In this document: positions 44,618 to 54,602 of the stretch, one piece after another
Layout of the letters: each line of letters begins with the position of its first letter
Numbering within the stretch: position 1 is the first letter of the stretch
Source of the DNA: Allostella sp. ATCC 35155
Lineage (GTDB): Bacteria > Pseudomonadota > Alphaproteobacteria > ATCC43930 > Allostellaceae
Length of the DNA: 64,000 nucleotides
Assembly (NCBI GenBank): GCA_006738865.1
Contig: AP019701.1
Span: 4,212,001-4,276,000 of the forward strand
Direction: 5' to 3'
Translations under genes and position numbers: made by a program
The notes under the pieces: model-generated
The model's input: only the letters and a program-made list of their open reading frames with translations
The model's database searches: none
What the model was told of the DNA's origin: nothing

Positions 44618-44744
44618 CCATTCCTCCCAGAATGCGCCGCATCCGTTCCGGGCGGCGATGGCGCCTGTCTAGCGCCGGCAAGGGCCGGATAAAACCCCAT
44701 GCGGTGCAGGGCTGCTCTGCGCCGGACGCGGCCCGGCCCCGGCC

Positions 44745-45044
44745 TCAGACGCCGGGCGCGCCCTCGACGATGAGCAGGATGTCGGTGCGCGACGCGCTCT
44801 GGCGCAGCCGGGCCAGCGGCGCGTAGTCGGCCGATTCGTACCAGCCGCGGGCCGCCGCCAGCGAAGGAAACTCCAGCACGACGATGCGGCCGGGGCTCCA
44901 GGCCCCTTCCTTCTGCTCGCACTGGCCGCCGCGCACGAGAAAGCGGCCGCCATGCTTCTCGACGGTGGCGAGCACCTGGGAGCGGTAGGTCTCGTACACG
45001 GCGGGATCCTCGACCGTGACGCTGGCGATCACATAGCCCTTCAT
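44745..45044 (-). CDS. DUF1330 family protein
   Basis: A 99-residue protein with a ferredoxin-like alpha/beta fold. The domain pattern is clear: KGYVIASVTVEDPAVYETYRSQ (split), GGRFLVRGG, IVVLEFPSLAAARGWYES and the terminal TDILLIVEG. No function is established for the family; it resembles EthD/dabb-type dimeric barrels. The start overlaps the MarR stop as ATGA, so it is probably controlled by that regulator. Confidence 0.85.
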   Translation of the reverse strand: MKGYVIASVTVEDPAVYETYRSQVLATVEKHGGRFLVRGGQCEQKEGAWSPGRIVVLEFPSLAAARGWYESADYAPLARLRQSASRTDILLIVEGAPGV

Positions 45045-45541
45045 GCGCTTTCCTCCTGTTCCAGCTTCTTCATGGCGGCTTCGGCGCGCCGGCGCAACTT
45101 GCGCAGACTGCGGACCAGGCGGTCGCTCTTCTTGCCGGCCATCGCGAAGAAGGCGCGGTCCGACTCCGAGACCGCGGGCGAGGCGTGGGCGAGCAGCGCA
45201 CGCCCGGCCAGGGTCAGCGTCGGGCACTTCGCGCGGGTGTCGGTCGGGTGCGGCAGCCGCTCGACCCAGCCGGCCGCCTCGAGCGTCCGCAGGACCTGGG
45301 ACGTCATCATGGGATCGACGTGGCAGAAGGCGGCGAGCTCGGCCTGGGTGACCTGACCGCCCTGCTCCCGCTGCATCGCCGCCAGCCCGGCGAGGAGGCC
45401 GAACTGGACATGGGTCAGGCCGAAACCCTGCAGGGCGCGACGCATCGTCCGCTGCCACAGGTTGCTGACCTGCCAGAGGGCGAAGCCGGCACCGCCGACA
45501 TCGTGCCCCTCGTCCTCGGAGGGATCGTCGCGCTTGCCCAA
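45041..45541 (-). CDS. MarR-family transcriptional regulator
   Basis: A 166-residue winged-helix dimer. The helix-turn-helix is TQAELAAFCHVDPMMTSQVLRTLEAAGWVER, seen as two helices, followed by the wing RLPHPTDTRAKCPTLT. The start is assigned to a TTG at 45541 with GGAG eight bases upstream. The longer frame would run through the candidate promoter at 45601-45628 and the groEL terminator. It overlaps the DUF1330 gene by four bases. The ligand is unknown. Confidence 0.82.
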   Translation of the reverse strand: MGKRDDPSEDEGHDVGGAGFALWQVSNLWQRTMRRALQGFGLTHVQFGLLAGLAAMQREQGGQVTQAELAAFCHVDPMMTSQVLRTLEAAGWVERLPHPTDTRAKCPTLTLAGRALLAHASPAVSESDRAFFAMAGKKSDRLVRSLRKLRRRAEAAMKKLEQEESA

Positions 45542-45600
45542 GGGGGCGGCTCCCGTTCCGGCCGGGCCGTTTCGCCGCCCGGCATCGCTTCGCGCCGGCA

Positions 45601-45628
45601 GGCTAGCCGATGCCCCGGACGGGCTCAA
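45601..45628 (-). promoter_or_regulatory. Candidate promoter of the marR-DUF1330 operon
   Basis: On the minus strand TTGAGC (45623-45628) and CTAGCC (45601-45606) are separated by 16 bases, placing the transcript start about 50 bases before the TTG start codon of the regulator. Confidence 0.5.
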
Positions 45629-45668
45629 TCGCGGCCGCTTGAAAAGAATGCGGGCCCACAAGGAGAAA

Positions 45669-45692
45669 GGGGCCGCGGTTTCCCGCGGCCCC
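45669..45692 (-). terminator. Intrinsic terminator of groES-groEL
   Basis: A 10-bp perfect stem (45669-45678 with 45683-45692), loop of four bases, 36 bases after the groEL stop. On the minus strand it is followed by the T-rich run CCTTTCTCCTT. Confidence 0.75.
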
Positions 45693-45728
45693 TCGCCCTT
45701 AGCATCTCTGGCGCTTGGTGCGACCGGA

Positions 45729-47372
<1,644 letters not shown>

Positions 47373-47411
47373 CTAACCCATCTCCCTCGTTCTGTGCGTC
47401 GGACCGGCGCC

Positions 47412-47729
47412 TCAGGCGGCCTTCTTGCCCGACTTGGTCGTGGCTTCCACCACGCCCATGATGTCCGACTCCTTCATGATCAGCAGCTCTTCGCCGTCGA
47501 TCTTGACTTCGGTGCCGGACCACTTGCCGAACAGCACGCGATCACCCGCCTTGACGTCGAGGGCGACCAGCTGGCCCTGCTCGTTGCGCGCACCGGGGCC
47601 GACGGCCACGATCTCACCCTCCTGCGGCTTCTCCTTCGCCGTATCGGGGATGATGATGCCGCCCTTGGTCTTTTCCTCGCCTTCGATACGGCGAACGACG
47701 ACCCGGTCATGCAGCGGCCGGAATTTCAT
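47412..47729 (-). CDS. groES: 10-kDa co-chaperonin GroES
   Basis: A 105-residue heptameric lid for GroEL. It begins [19 protein letters not shown] and contains the mobile loop [19 protein letters not shown]; the C-terminal half has [13 protein letters not shown]. First gene of the groESL operon. The distance to the promoter suggests a leader of about 80 bases containing CIRCE. Confidence 0.98.
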   Translation of the reverse strand: MKFRPLHDRVVVRRIEGEEKTKGGIIIPDTAKEKPQEGEIVAVGPGARNEQGQLVALDVKAGDRVLFGKWSGTEVKIDGEELLIMKESDIMGVVEATTKSGKKAA

Positions 47730-47785
47730 TGGAACCCCTCCGAATAGGTCCGATCAGGAATGTCTCCAAGGCTCTCGGGGCGCTG

Positions 47786-47812
47786 TTAGCACTCCCCGCC
47801 TTAGAGTGCCAG
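47786..47812. promoter_or_regulatory. CIRCE operator (HrcA binding site)
   Basis: TTAGCACTC (47786-47794), nine bases, then GAGTGCCAG (47804-47812). The left arm is perfect and the right arm matches seven of nine bases of the CIRCE consensus. It lies 57 bases before groES, next to the -10 element. Confidence 0.92.
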
Positions 47813-47814
47813 GG

Positions 47815-47843
47815 CACATAATGGAGGGGCGGGGGACTGTCAA
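47815..47843 (-). promoter_or_regulatory. groES-groEL promoter
   Basis: On the minus strand a perfect TTGACA (47838-47843) is followed after 17 bases by TATGTG (47815-47820). CIRCE starts right downstream, so repressor would cover the transcription start. The remaining bases up to usg at 48000 show no further element I can support. Confidence 0.75.
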
Positions 47844-47999
47844 GGTTCGACCCTTCACGGCGCTGCGAATTTTCGGCAGCACTCTGGCCACACGGCTGCC
47901 AACGCATTGTTCTTACGGAACTTTCCGGTTTTCATGACAGTTCGATTGAGGCACGCTCGCCGATGCGAGCCCCGACGCCGCGAACCAGGGTGAGAGCCG

Positions 48000-48260
48000 A
48001 TGACGTTCGTGAAAATGCTTGCCGACTACCGGCTGACCACGGCCGAGATCCTCTATCACATGCCGGACCATCCGGGCCTGTTGCAGACCTATGTCTGGCA
48101 GGAGTTGGACATCGCCCCGCGATTTCCCGAGCTGAGCCGGTTCCTCGACTTCTGGCAACGGGAGCTGGACGGCAAGCTCCACTCGGTCAAGGTCGCGGGC
48201 CAGAAGCTGATCCAGCCGTCGGAGGTCCGGCTGGCCGGTTTCGCCGTCACGCTGCACTGA
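48000..48260 (+). CDS. usg: Usg family protein
   Basis: An 86-residue protein of the alphaproteobacterial Usg family (named for an upstream open reading frame near trp genes). The pattern DYRLTTAEILYHMPDHPGLLQ, then WQELDIAPRFPELSRFLDFW, is characteristic. The biochemical role is unknown. It stands alone between groES and the heme A synthase and is followed by a strong hairpin. Confidence 0.85.
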   Translation: MTFVKMLADYRLTTAEILYHMPDHPGLLQTYVWQELDIAPRFPELSRFLDFWQRELDGKLHSVKVAGQKLIQPSEVRLAGFAVTLH

Positions 48261-48273
48261 CCGGCTGCGGCAT

Positions 48274-48306
48274 CCCGACGCCGGCCGCTTGCCGGCCGGC
48301 GTCGGG
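48274..48306 (+). terminator. Perfect 13-bp hairpin after usg
   Basis: Arms 48274-48286 and 48294-48306 with a 7-base loop, 14 bases after the usg stop. No T-run follows, but the position fits a transcript end. The right arm overlaps the candidate ctaA promoter. Confidence 0.5.
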
Positions 48307-48316
48307 CGCCCTATCC
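48289..48316 (+). promoter_or_regulatory. Candidate promoter of ctaA
   Basis: TTGCCG (48289-48294), 16 bases, CTATCC (48311-48316). Transcription would begin almost at the ATG at 48325, implying a leaderless or nearly leaderless message. Confidence 0.35.
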
Positions 48317-48324
48317 CGCTGCCC

Positions 48325-49383
48325 ATGAACGCCGCAGTCCCGGGCACATGGGCCCCGGCCGACGATGCCCGCCACCCGCGCCGGGCCGTCGCCCTCTGGC
48401 TCTTCGCCGTCGCCGCCCTGATCTTCCTGATGACCGTCATCGGCGGCATCACCCGCCTGACCGAATCCGGCCTGTCGATCGTCGATTGGCGGCCGGTCAC
48501 CGGGGCGCTGCCGCCGATCGGCGAGGCCGCGTGGACGGCCGAGTTCGAGAAGTACCGGCAGTCGCCGCAGTACCGCCTCGTCAACCGCGGCATGTCGCTC
48601 GACGAGTTCCGGCAGATATTCTGGTGGGAATACATCCACCGCCTCTGGGGGCGGCTGATCGGGCTGGCATACGCCCTGCCCTTCGCCTGGTTCCTGTGGC
48701 GCGGCGCGATCCCCCCGGCCTACCGCCCGCACCTGTGGGCGGCGTTCGCGCTGGGCGCCCTCCAGGGCGCCGTCGGCTGGCTGATGGTGGCAAGCGGGCT
48801 CGTCGACCGCCCGTCGGTCAGCCAGTACCGCCTGGTCGGGCATCTCGGCCTGGCACTCGTCATCTACGCTTACCTCGTGTGGCTCGGCCTCGGGCTGTGG
48901 CGCGGCGACCGGCCGACGCCGCGGGACGAACCCGGTCGCCGCACGGCGCCGCGCCTCGCGATCCTCGCCTTTCTCACCATCCTGTCCGGGGGCTTCGTCG
49001 CAGGGCTCGATGCCGGGATGCTGTACAATACCTTCCCGACCATGGATGGGCGCTGGATTCCCGAGCATTACGGCACCAGCGTCCCATGGTGGACCGACCC
49101 GTTCGAGAACCTGGGCGCCGTGCAGTTCCACCATCGCATCCTCGCGACCCTGACGACGCTGGCCGTGCTGGCGGTGGCTTGGCGCCTCGTGCGGGAGGGA
49201 CGGCCGCTCGTGCGCGGACTGGCGGTCGCCGCGGTCGCCGCAGTCGCCGGCCAGTTCGCCCTCGGCGTGGCGACGCTGCTGGCGCAGGTGCCGGTGACGC
49301 TGGGTGCCGCCCATCAGGCCGGCGCGGTGACCTTGCTGACGGTGCTGATCGCGCTGTCGCACGCGGCGCGGCGGGAAGCATGA
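48325..49383 (+). CDS. ctaA: Heme A synthase (Cox15/CtaA)
   Basis: A 352-residue inner-membrane enzyme that oxidises heme O to heme A for cytochrome aa3 oxidase. It has eight membrane segments. Heme and catalytic histidines are visible in WWEYIHRLWGR, YRLVGHLGLAL, AVQFHHRILATL and GAAHQAGA. It lacks the cysteine pairs of Bacillus-type enzymes, as usual in alphaproteobacteria. The ATG at 48325 is chosen over 48289, which lies inside the hairpin. It overlaps the SDR gene by four bases. Confidence 0.93.
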   Translation: MNAAVPGTWAPADDARHPRRAVALWLFAVAALIFLMTVIGGITRLTESGLSIVDWRPVTGALPPIGEAAWTAEFEKYRQSPQYRLVNRGMSLDEFRQIFWWEYIHRLWGRLIGLAYALPFAWFLWRGAIPPAYRPHLWAAFALGALQGAVGWLMVASGLVDRPSVSQYRLVGHLGLALVIYAYLVWLGLGLWRGDRPTPRDEPGRRTAPRLAILAFLTILSGGFVAGLDAGMLYNTFPTMDGRWIPEHYGTSVPWWTDPFENLGAVQFHHRILATLTTLAVLAVAWRLVREGRPLVRGLAVAAVAAVAGQFALGVATLLAQVPVTLGAAHQAGAVTLLTVLIALSHAARREA

Positions 49384-50222
49384 CGGAAGACGCGACGGAC
49401 GGCCGCGCCGGCGAGCGCAGCCGGCGGCTGGCCGGCAAGGTGGTGCTGATCGCCGGGGCCGGCTCGGTCGCCCCGGGCTGGGGCATCGGCAAGGCGACCG
49501 CCGTCGCCTGCGCGCGGGCGGGCGCCCGGATCGTCGCCGCCGACATCGACATCGACGCCGCCCGCGAGACCGCCGCGCTGGCCGAGGCCGAAGGGGCCGA
49601 GGCGATCGCCGCCGCCGTCGACGTGGCGTCGGAGGAATCGGTCGCCGCGCTGGCGGGGGCCGCCAACGCCCGCTTCGGACGGGTCGATGTCGTTCACAAC
49701 AATGTCGGCATCGGCAAGGTCGGCGGGCCGCTCGACATTCCGGTCGAGGACTGGGATCGCATCCAGCGCACGAACGTCACGGCGCTGGCGATTGCGGCGC
49801 GGGCGTTCCTGCCCGGCATGCGCGAACGCCGGTCGGGCGTGTTCCTCACCACCTCGTCCGTCGCCGCGCTGCGCTATGTCGGCTTCCCGCACATGGCCTA
49901 CAGCGTGACCAAGGCCGCGGCCCTCCACTTCACCCGCATGATCGCCGCCCAGTACGCCGCCGACGGCATCCGCGCCGTCACCATCGTGCCGGGCCTGATG
50001 GATACGCCCCGCATTCGCCAGACCGTCGCGCGCGCCTTCCCCAACCTGCCCTTCGAGGAATTGCGGACGAAGCGGGACCGCCAGGTGCCGCTCGGCACCA
50101 TGGGGGACGGCTGGGACGTCGCCCATGCCGTCGTCTTCCTCGCCTCGGACGAGGCCCGCTACGTTACCGGCACCGAACTGGTGATTGACGGAGGCCTGTC
50201 CCTGACCATGAATGGCGGCTGA
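49380..50222 (+). CDS. Short-chain dehydrogenase/reductase
   Basis: A 280-residue classical SDR using NAD(P)H. The nucleotide motif is GAGSVAPGWGIGKATAVA, with an unusual insertion between the glycines. The structural motif is HNNVGIG, and the active site has Ser in TTSSVAALRYVG and Tyr/Lys in YSVTKAAALH. The C-terminus GTELVIDGGLSLT is typical. The substrate is unknown. Its start overlaps ctaA as ATGA. Confidence 0.9.
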   Translation: MTEDATDGRAGERSRRLAGKVVLIAGAGSVAPGWGIGKATAVACARAGARIVAADIDIDAARETAALAEAEGAEAIAAAVDVASEESVAALAGAANARFGRVDVVHNNVGIGKVGGPLDIPVEDWDRIQRTNVTALAIAARAFLPGMRERRSGVFLTTSSVAALRYVGFPHMAYSVTKAAALHFTRMIAAQYAADGIRAVTIVPGLMDTPRIRQTVARAFPNLPFEELRTKRDRQVPLGTMGDGWDVAHAVVFLASDEARYVTGTELVIDGGLSLTMNGG

Positions 50223-50332
50223 CGCCGCCGGCATTTTTCACGCCCGTTTCACGCTGCGCCGCCGCGCCGGATCACGGGGGGCCTCTAGAAGCCTTCCCCG
50301 TGTTCGCATCCATTCGGAAAGGAAACGCAGCG

Positions 50333-51667
50333 ATGATCCAGAAGGACGAGCAGGGCAACCCCCTCTCCGGCGCCGACGGCGAGGCCGCCGCCGCCTACAC
50401 CACCGCCCAGCGCCAGTTCTCCTGCTATGTCGGCGACCCGGTCGCGACGATCGACGCCGCCATCGCGCGCCGACCGGACTTCGTCATGGCCCACGCGCTG
50501 AAGGCCTACCTCATGCTGCTCGGCGCCGAGCCGGCCGGCTTCGCACCCGCCCGCGAATGCTACGCGGCGGCCCGCCGGGCGGCGGCCGACGATCGCGAGC
50601 GCGGCCATCTCGACGCCATCGGCCATTTCCTCGACGGCAATCTCGCCCAGGCGGGGCGAACGCTGGAGGACATCGCGATCCAGCATCCGAACGACCTCCT
50701 CGCCCTGCAGGCCGGCCATCTGACGGACTTCCTCAACGGCGATTCGCGGATGCTGCGGGACCGCATCGCCCGCGCCCTGCCCTCCTGGCGCCCCGACATG
50801 CCGGGCTACCACGCCGTCCTCGGCATGCACGCGTTCGGCCTGGAGGAGACCGCCCTCTATGCCCGGGCCGAAGCGGCCGGGCGGCGGGCGCTCGAGATCG
50901 AGCCGCGCGACGGCTGGGCCAAGCATGCGGTCGCCCACGTCATCGAGATGCAGTGCCGCCCGGCCGACGGCATCCGCTTCATGAACGAGAACCTCGCCGA
51001 CTGGGCGGAGGACAGCTTCCTCTCGGTGCACAACTGGTGGCACCTCGCGCTCTACCATCTCGAAATCGGCGACATCGACACGGCGCTCGCCTTCTACGAC
51101 CATCCCGACCGCATCAAGGGTGGCCGGTCGCCGGTCATCTTCGACATGCTCGACGCCTCGGCGATGCTGTGGCGGCTGACGCTGCGCGGCGTCGATGTCG
51201 GGGACCGCTGGCAGCCGCTGGCCGAGGCCTGGGCGCCCTATGCGCGGTCGGGCCTCTTCGCCTTCAACGACGCCCACGCCGTCATGGCCTTCGCCGGCGC
51301 CGGCCGCGCCGACCTCGTCGAGGCGGTGCTGGCGGCCCAGGAGGATGCGATGCGCGGCGCCGGCGACAATGCCCGCATCACCGCCGATGTCGGGCGGCCG
51401 GTCGCGCTGGCTCTCGCCGCCTTCGCGGACGGCGACCACCGCGCCGCGCTCGACCTGCTGCGGCCCGTGCGGCACATCGCCAACCGGTTCGGCGGCAGCC
51501 ATGCGCAGCGCGACCTCATCGACCTGACGATGATCGAGGCCGCCACCCGCGCCGGCGACCGGGCGACGGCCGCCGCGCTGGTGGCCGAGCGCGCCGACCT
51601 CCGGCCGGCGAGCCCGCTCACTCGGATGCTGCGCGACCGGCTGGAGGCCCTGCCGGCAGCCGCCTGA
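50333..51667 (+). CDS. TPR protein of the TTC38 type
   Basis: A 444-residue soluble protein of helical repeats. The central block WAKHAVAHVIEMQCRPADG then HNWWHLALYHLEIGD resembles tetratricopeptide repeat protein 38, a family found from bacteria to animals with no defined activity. The conserved histidines and tryptophans hint at a metal or ligand site, which is speculation. The ATG at 50333 has AAAGGAAAC upstream; a GTG at 50300 is less likely. It converges with the SARP-like regulator, nine bases between stops. Confidence 0.75.
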   Translation: MIQKDEQGNPLSGADGEAAAAYTTAQRQFSCYVGDPVATIDAAIARRPDFVMAHALKAYLMLLGAEPAGFAPARECYAAARRAAADDRERGHLDAIGHFLDGNLAQAGRTLEDIAIQHPNDLLALQAGHLTDFLNGDSRMLRDRIARALPSWRPDMPGYHAVLGMHAFGLEETALYARAEAAGRRALEIEPRDGWAKHAVAHVIEMQCRPADGIRFMNENLADWAEDSFLSVHNWWHLALYHLEIGDIDTALAFYDHPDRIKGGRSPVIFDMLDASAMLWRLTLRGVDVGDRWQPLAEAWAPYARSGLFAFNDAHAVMAFAGAGRADLVEAVLAAQEDAMRGAGDNARITADVGRPVALALAAFADGDHRAALDLLRPVRHIANRFGGSHAQRDLIDLTMIEAATRAGDRATAAALVAERADLRPASPLTRMLRDRLEALPAAA

Positions 51668-51676
51668 CCAACCGGG

Positions 51677-53662
51677 TCAGCCGCCGGGCGCCGCGTCGTC
51701 GTCCGCGGCGCCCGGCGGCACCCGCAGGCCGGCGCGGGCCAGCCCTTCGCGAAGGAAGGCCCGGTCCTCGGGCCGGCGCAGCGGGTTGACGTGGAGGATC
51801 CAGCGCGCCGGCTCGTCCGGCCCGGGCTCCCGGCCGCATGTGACCGACCGACGGAAATGCGCGTGGAAGCGCGCGAGTTGGCGCTCCGCTTCGGCGGGAC
51901 GGCCCATCAGCGCGTGCCCCATGGCGATGAAGGCGCGGACATCGACCGCGACGTCGGGGGCACGGCCCGCCAGTTCGACCAGCCGCGGCATGTCGCGCGC
52001 CACCAGCCGCGGTCCCGCGGCGAAGACGAAGTACCAGTCGTCGTGGAACGGGTTGAGGCGGATCGCGTCGTCGGCGGCGGCGATGCCGCGCGCCGGGTCG
52101 CCGAGATAGGCGAGCGAGAGGGCGCTCTGGACCAGCATGTCGGCATCGTTGGGGTTGAGCGCCAGGGCGCGTTCGACATGCCGTTCGGCGCGGTCGAACT
52201 CGCGCCGGTAGAGCAGGATGCGGCCGAGCACCGCATGGGTGAGATGGTCCATCGGATCGCGCAGCACGGCCGCCTCCGCATGGCGCTGGGCCTCGGCGGC
52301 GTTGTGCTCCCAGCGCTCCCAGGCGTGGCAGCTCCATTCGTTGAAGTGGGTGAGCGACAGGCCCGCATGGGCGCGCGCGCAGTCGGGATCGGCGGCGAGC
52401 GCCCGCTCCAGCAGCGCGCGGGCCTCGATATGGGCGTCCGGGGTCGCGCGGCGCAGGCGGGCCAGCGCCTGCAGCCAGAGGTCGTAGGTGCCGAGATCGT
52501 CGATCGGCCGCCGCCGCCCCTCCTGCAGCAGTTCCTCGTCGATGCGCAGCGCCAGCGCGCCTGCGACCGAGCGCACGATGTCGCTGAGGGCCGCATCGAC
52601 GCCGTCCGACCCGAAGTCGTAGCGATGCGACCAGACATAGTGGCCGGACGCGACGTCGATCAGCTCGGTCACGACGCGCAGCGCGCCGCGGCCGCGACGC
52701 ACGCTGCCGGTCAGGATGTAGCGGGCGCCGAGGCGCCGGCCGGCATCCGCCGGATCGGACACCGCCTGGGCCACCGTGAAGGCGGAATGGCGGGCGATGA
52801 CGCGCAGCGAGCGGAAGCGCGACAGCTCGGTCGTCACGTCCTCGGCGATGCCGAGGGCGAGGTACTGGTCGCCCGGATCGTCGGAGAGGTCGGTGAAGGG
52901 CAACACCGCCACCACCGCCGGGCCGGCCGGCGCGCAGGGCGCCTCCCGGCGCTCGGGCGGGGCGGCGATGCGCCGCCGCAGCGCCTCCGTCGCGGCCGAT
53001 GGCTGGACCCCGTAGGTCCGGGCGAGGGCCGAGCGGCAGAGCTCGTACTGGCGCATCGCCGAGCCGAGGGCGCCGCGGTCGAGATGCAGCCGGACGAGCG
53101 CGGCGTGTGCCTCCTCGAGCGCCGGGTCGATCGCGAGCAGGTGCTCGCCCAGTTCGAGCGCGCGGTCGCCGTCGCCCGCCTCGACCGCCTCCTGGAGCCG
53201 CCGGAGCATGGCCGCCGAGACCCGCTCGGCGATCCGCGTCGCCTCCGCCCGGCGCCATTCCTCGAACGGCTCCTCGCGCAGGGTGAGATCGTCGAGGAAC
53301 GGACCACCATAGAGGCGGCCGAGGCAGCCGGCGCCGCCCGCGAGCGCGTCCTCGATCCGGATCAGGTCGACCGAGACGCCTTCAGGCGCCAGGCGCAGGC
53401 TGTCGGTGCCGGATTCGATCCGGTCGGCCGCAGGCCCGAGGCAGCGGCGAAGCTGGGCCACCGCCTGGCGCAGGCTGCCGCGCGACTGGGGCTCGTCGGC
53501 GCGCGGCCAGAGCATCGCCGCCAGCCGCTCGCGCGGGACGGGCTGGCCGCCGGCATGGGCCAGCAGCGCCAGCACCGCCGCCGCCTTGCGGGTCGCCGGT
53601 GCCGTCGGCGCTCCATCGAGTGCGACCGCGAAGCGGCCGAGCAGATTGATCTCCAGGTGCAT
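51677..53662 (-). CDS. Large regulator: SARP-type DNA-binding, TolB-like and TPR domains
   Basis: A 661-residue modular protein. Residues 1-90 form a winged helix of the OmpR/SARP type (GRFAVALDG, RLAAMLWPRADEPQSRGSLR), followed by a bacterial transcriptional activator (BTAD) helical domain to about 240. Then comes a TolB/FlgO-like domain (VVAVLPFTDLSDDPGDQYLA to HRYDFG, about 270-370), usually seen with adenylate-cyclase-type regulators, and C-terminal TPRs. No cyclase or kinase domain is present. The ATG at 53662 is preferred because the SARP domain starts there (MHLEINLLGRF). It is a transcription factor whose input is probably protein or ligand binding to the repeats; targets unknown. Confidence 0.82.
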   Translation of the reverse strand: MHLEINLLGRFAVALDGAPTAPATRKAAAVLALLAHAGGQPVPRERLAAMLWPRADEPQSRGSLRQAVAQLRRCLGPAADRIESGTDSLRLAPEGVSVDLIRIEDALAGGAGCLGRLYGGPFLDDLTLREEPFEEWRRAEATRIAERVSAAMLRRLQEAVEAGDGDRALELGEHLLAIDPALEEAHAALVRLHLDRGALGSAMRQYELCRSALARTYGVQPSAATEALRRRIAAPPERREAPCAPAGPAVVAVLPFTDLSDDPGDQYLALGIAEDVTTELSRFRSLRVIARHSAFTVAQAVSDPADAGRRLGARYILTGSVRRGRGALRVVTELIDVASGHYVWSHRYDFGSDGVDAALSDIVRSVAGALALRIDEELLQEGRRRPIDDLGTYDLWLQALARLRRATPDAHIEARALLERALAADPDCARAHAGLSLTHFNEWSCHAWERWEHNAAEAQRHAEAAVLRDPMDHLTHAVLGRILLYRREFDRAERHVERALALNPNDADMLVQSALSLAYLGDPARGIAAADDAIRLNPFHDDWYFVFAAGPRLVARDMPRLVELAGRAPDVAVDVRAFIAMGHALMGRPAEAERQLARFHAHFRRSVTCGREPGPDEPARWILHVNPLRRPEDRAFLREGLARAGLRVPPGAADDDAAPGG

Positions 53663-53752
53663 GGCTGGCCCGCAAAGTTCCCTTGCAGTCGCCGCGACCG
53701 ACCGGGTGGTTCTGCCGGACCCCTCCAAAACTAGCAGAAGCGCGGCGCCATG

Positions 53753-54511
53753 CTACCGGTGCAGCGCGGCCGCCATCATCCGCCGCGGCTCCTCGCCCTC
53801 CCAGCTCTCGACGAAGGCCGTGATCCCGGCCTCGATCGCCGCATCGAGCGGCAGCCGCTCCCAGGCGCGCAGCAGGCGCTTCTGCTGCCGCACGGCGGTG
53901 GGGCCGGACGCCAGGATCGAGCCGACGACCGCCTCCACCGCGGCGTCGAGACCCCCGGGCGGCACCAGGCGCTGCACGAAGCCGAGGCGATGGGCGGCAG
54001 CCGCATCGATCGGATCACCGGTCAGCACGAGGTCGGCCGCGGCGCCCCAGCCGACCAGCCGCGGCAGCAGCGCCGCCTCGACGACCGAGGGAATGCCGAT
54101 CCGCACCTCCGGCATGGCGAAGCGTGCCGCCTCGGAGGCGACGCGGAGGTCGCAGGCCGCCGCGATCTCCATCGCACCGCCCAGGCACGCCCCCTGGATG
54201 CGCGCGACGACCGGCACCGGCAGGTCGCGGATGGACCGGCAGACGCGGTGGATGCGCCCGATGAAGGGCCCCGCGCGGTCGGCATCGAGGTCGGCCATCT
54301 CCGCGACGTCCGCACCGCCCGAGAACGCCCGCTCGCCCGCCGACGCCAGCACGGCGCAGCGCAGGCCGGTGTCGGCGGCCAGCGCCTCGAACGCCTCGGC
54401 CAGCGCCGACAGGGTCGCCGAATCGAGGGCATTGGCGCGATCCCGTCGGTCGATCTCCAGCCGCACGACGCGACCGGCCGCGCGCTCCTCGGTTTGCACC
54501 CGTACCGTCAT
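53753..54511 (-). CDS. Enoyl-CoA hydratase/isomerase (crotonase) family
   Basis: A 252-residue crotonase-fold enzyme acting on CoA thioesters. The oxyanion-hole regions are AFSGGADVAEM and IQGACLGGAMEIAAACD; both catalytic glutamates of hydratases (in GGAMEIA and MPEVRIG) are present, so hydration is plausible. The usual PGAGG after the second is PSVVEAALL, which may alter specificity. It starts at 54511 with GGGAGCGAGAGG before the ATG. It is the gene upstream of the SARP-like regulator on the same strand, 90 bases away. Confidence 0.88.
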   Translation of the reverse strand: MTVRVQTEERAAGRVVRLEIDRRDRANALDSATLSALAEAFEALAADTGLRCAVLASAGERAFSGGADVAEMADLDADRAGPFIGRIHRVCRSIRDLPVPVVARIQGACLGGAMEIAAACDLRVASEAARFAMPEVRIGIPSVVEAALLPRLVGWGAAADLVLTGDPIDAAAAHRLGFVQRLVPPGGLDAAVEAVVGSILASGPTAVRQQKRLLRAWERLPLDAAIEAGITAFVESWEGEEPRRMMAAALHR

Positions 54512-54602
54512 CCTCTCGCTCCCGCCATGCTGTCGTTCCCCCATCCTGTCATTCCCCATGAACGGACGTTCAGCCTAAAGTGCGGCGGCCAGGGGAGGAA
54601 AC

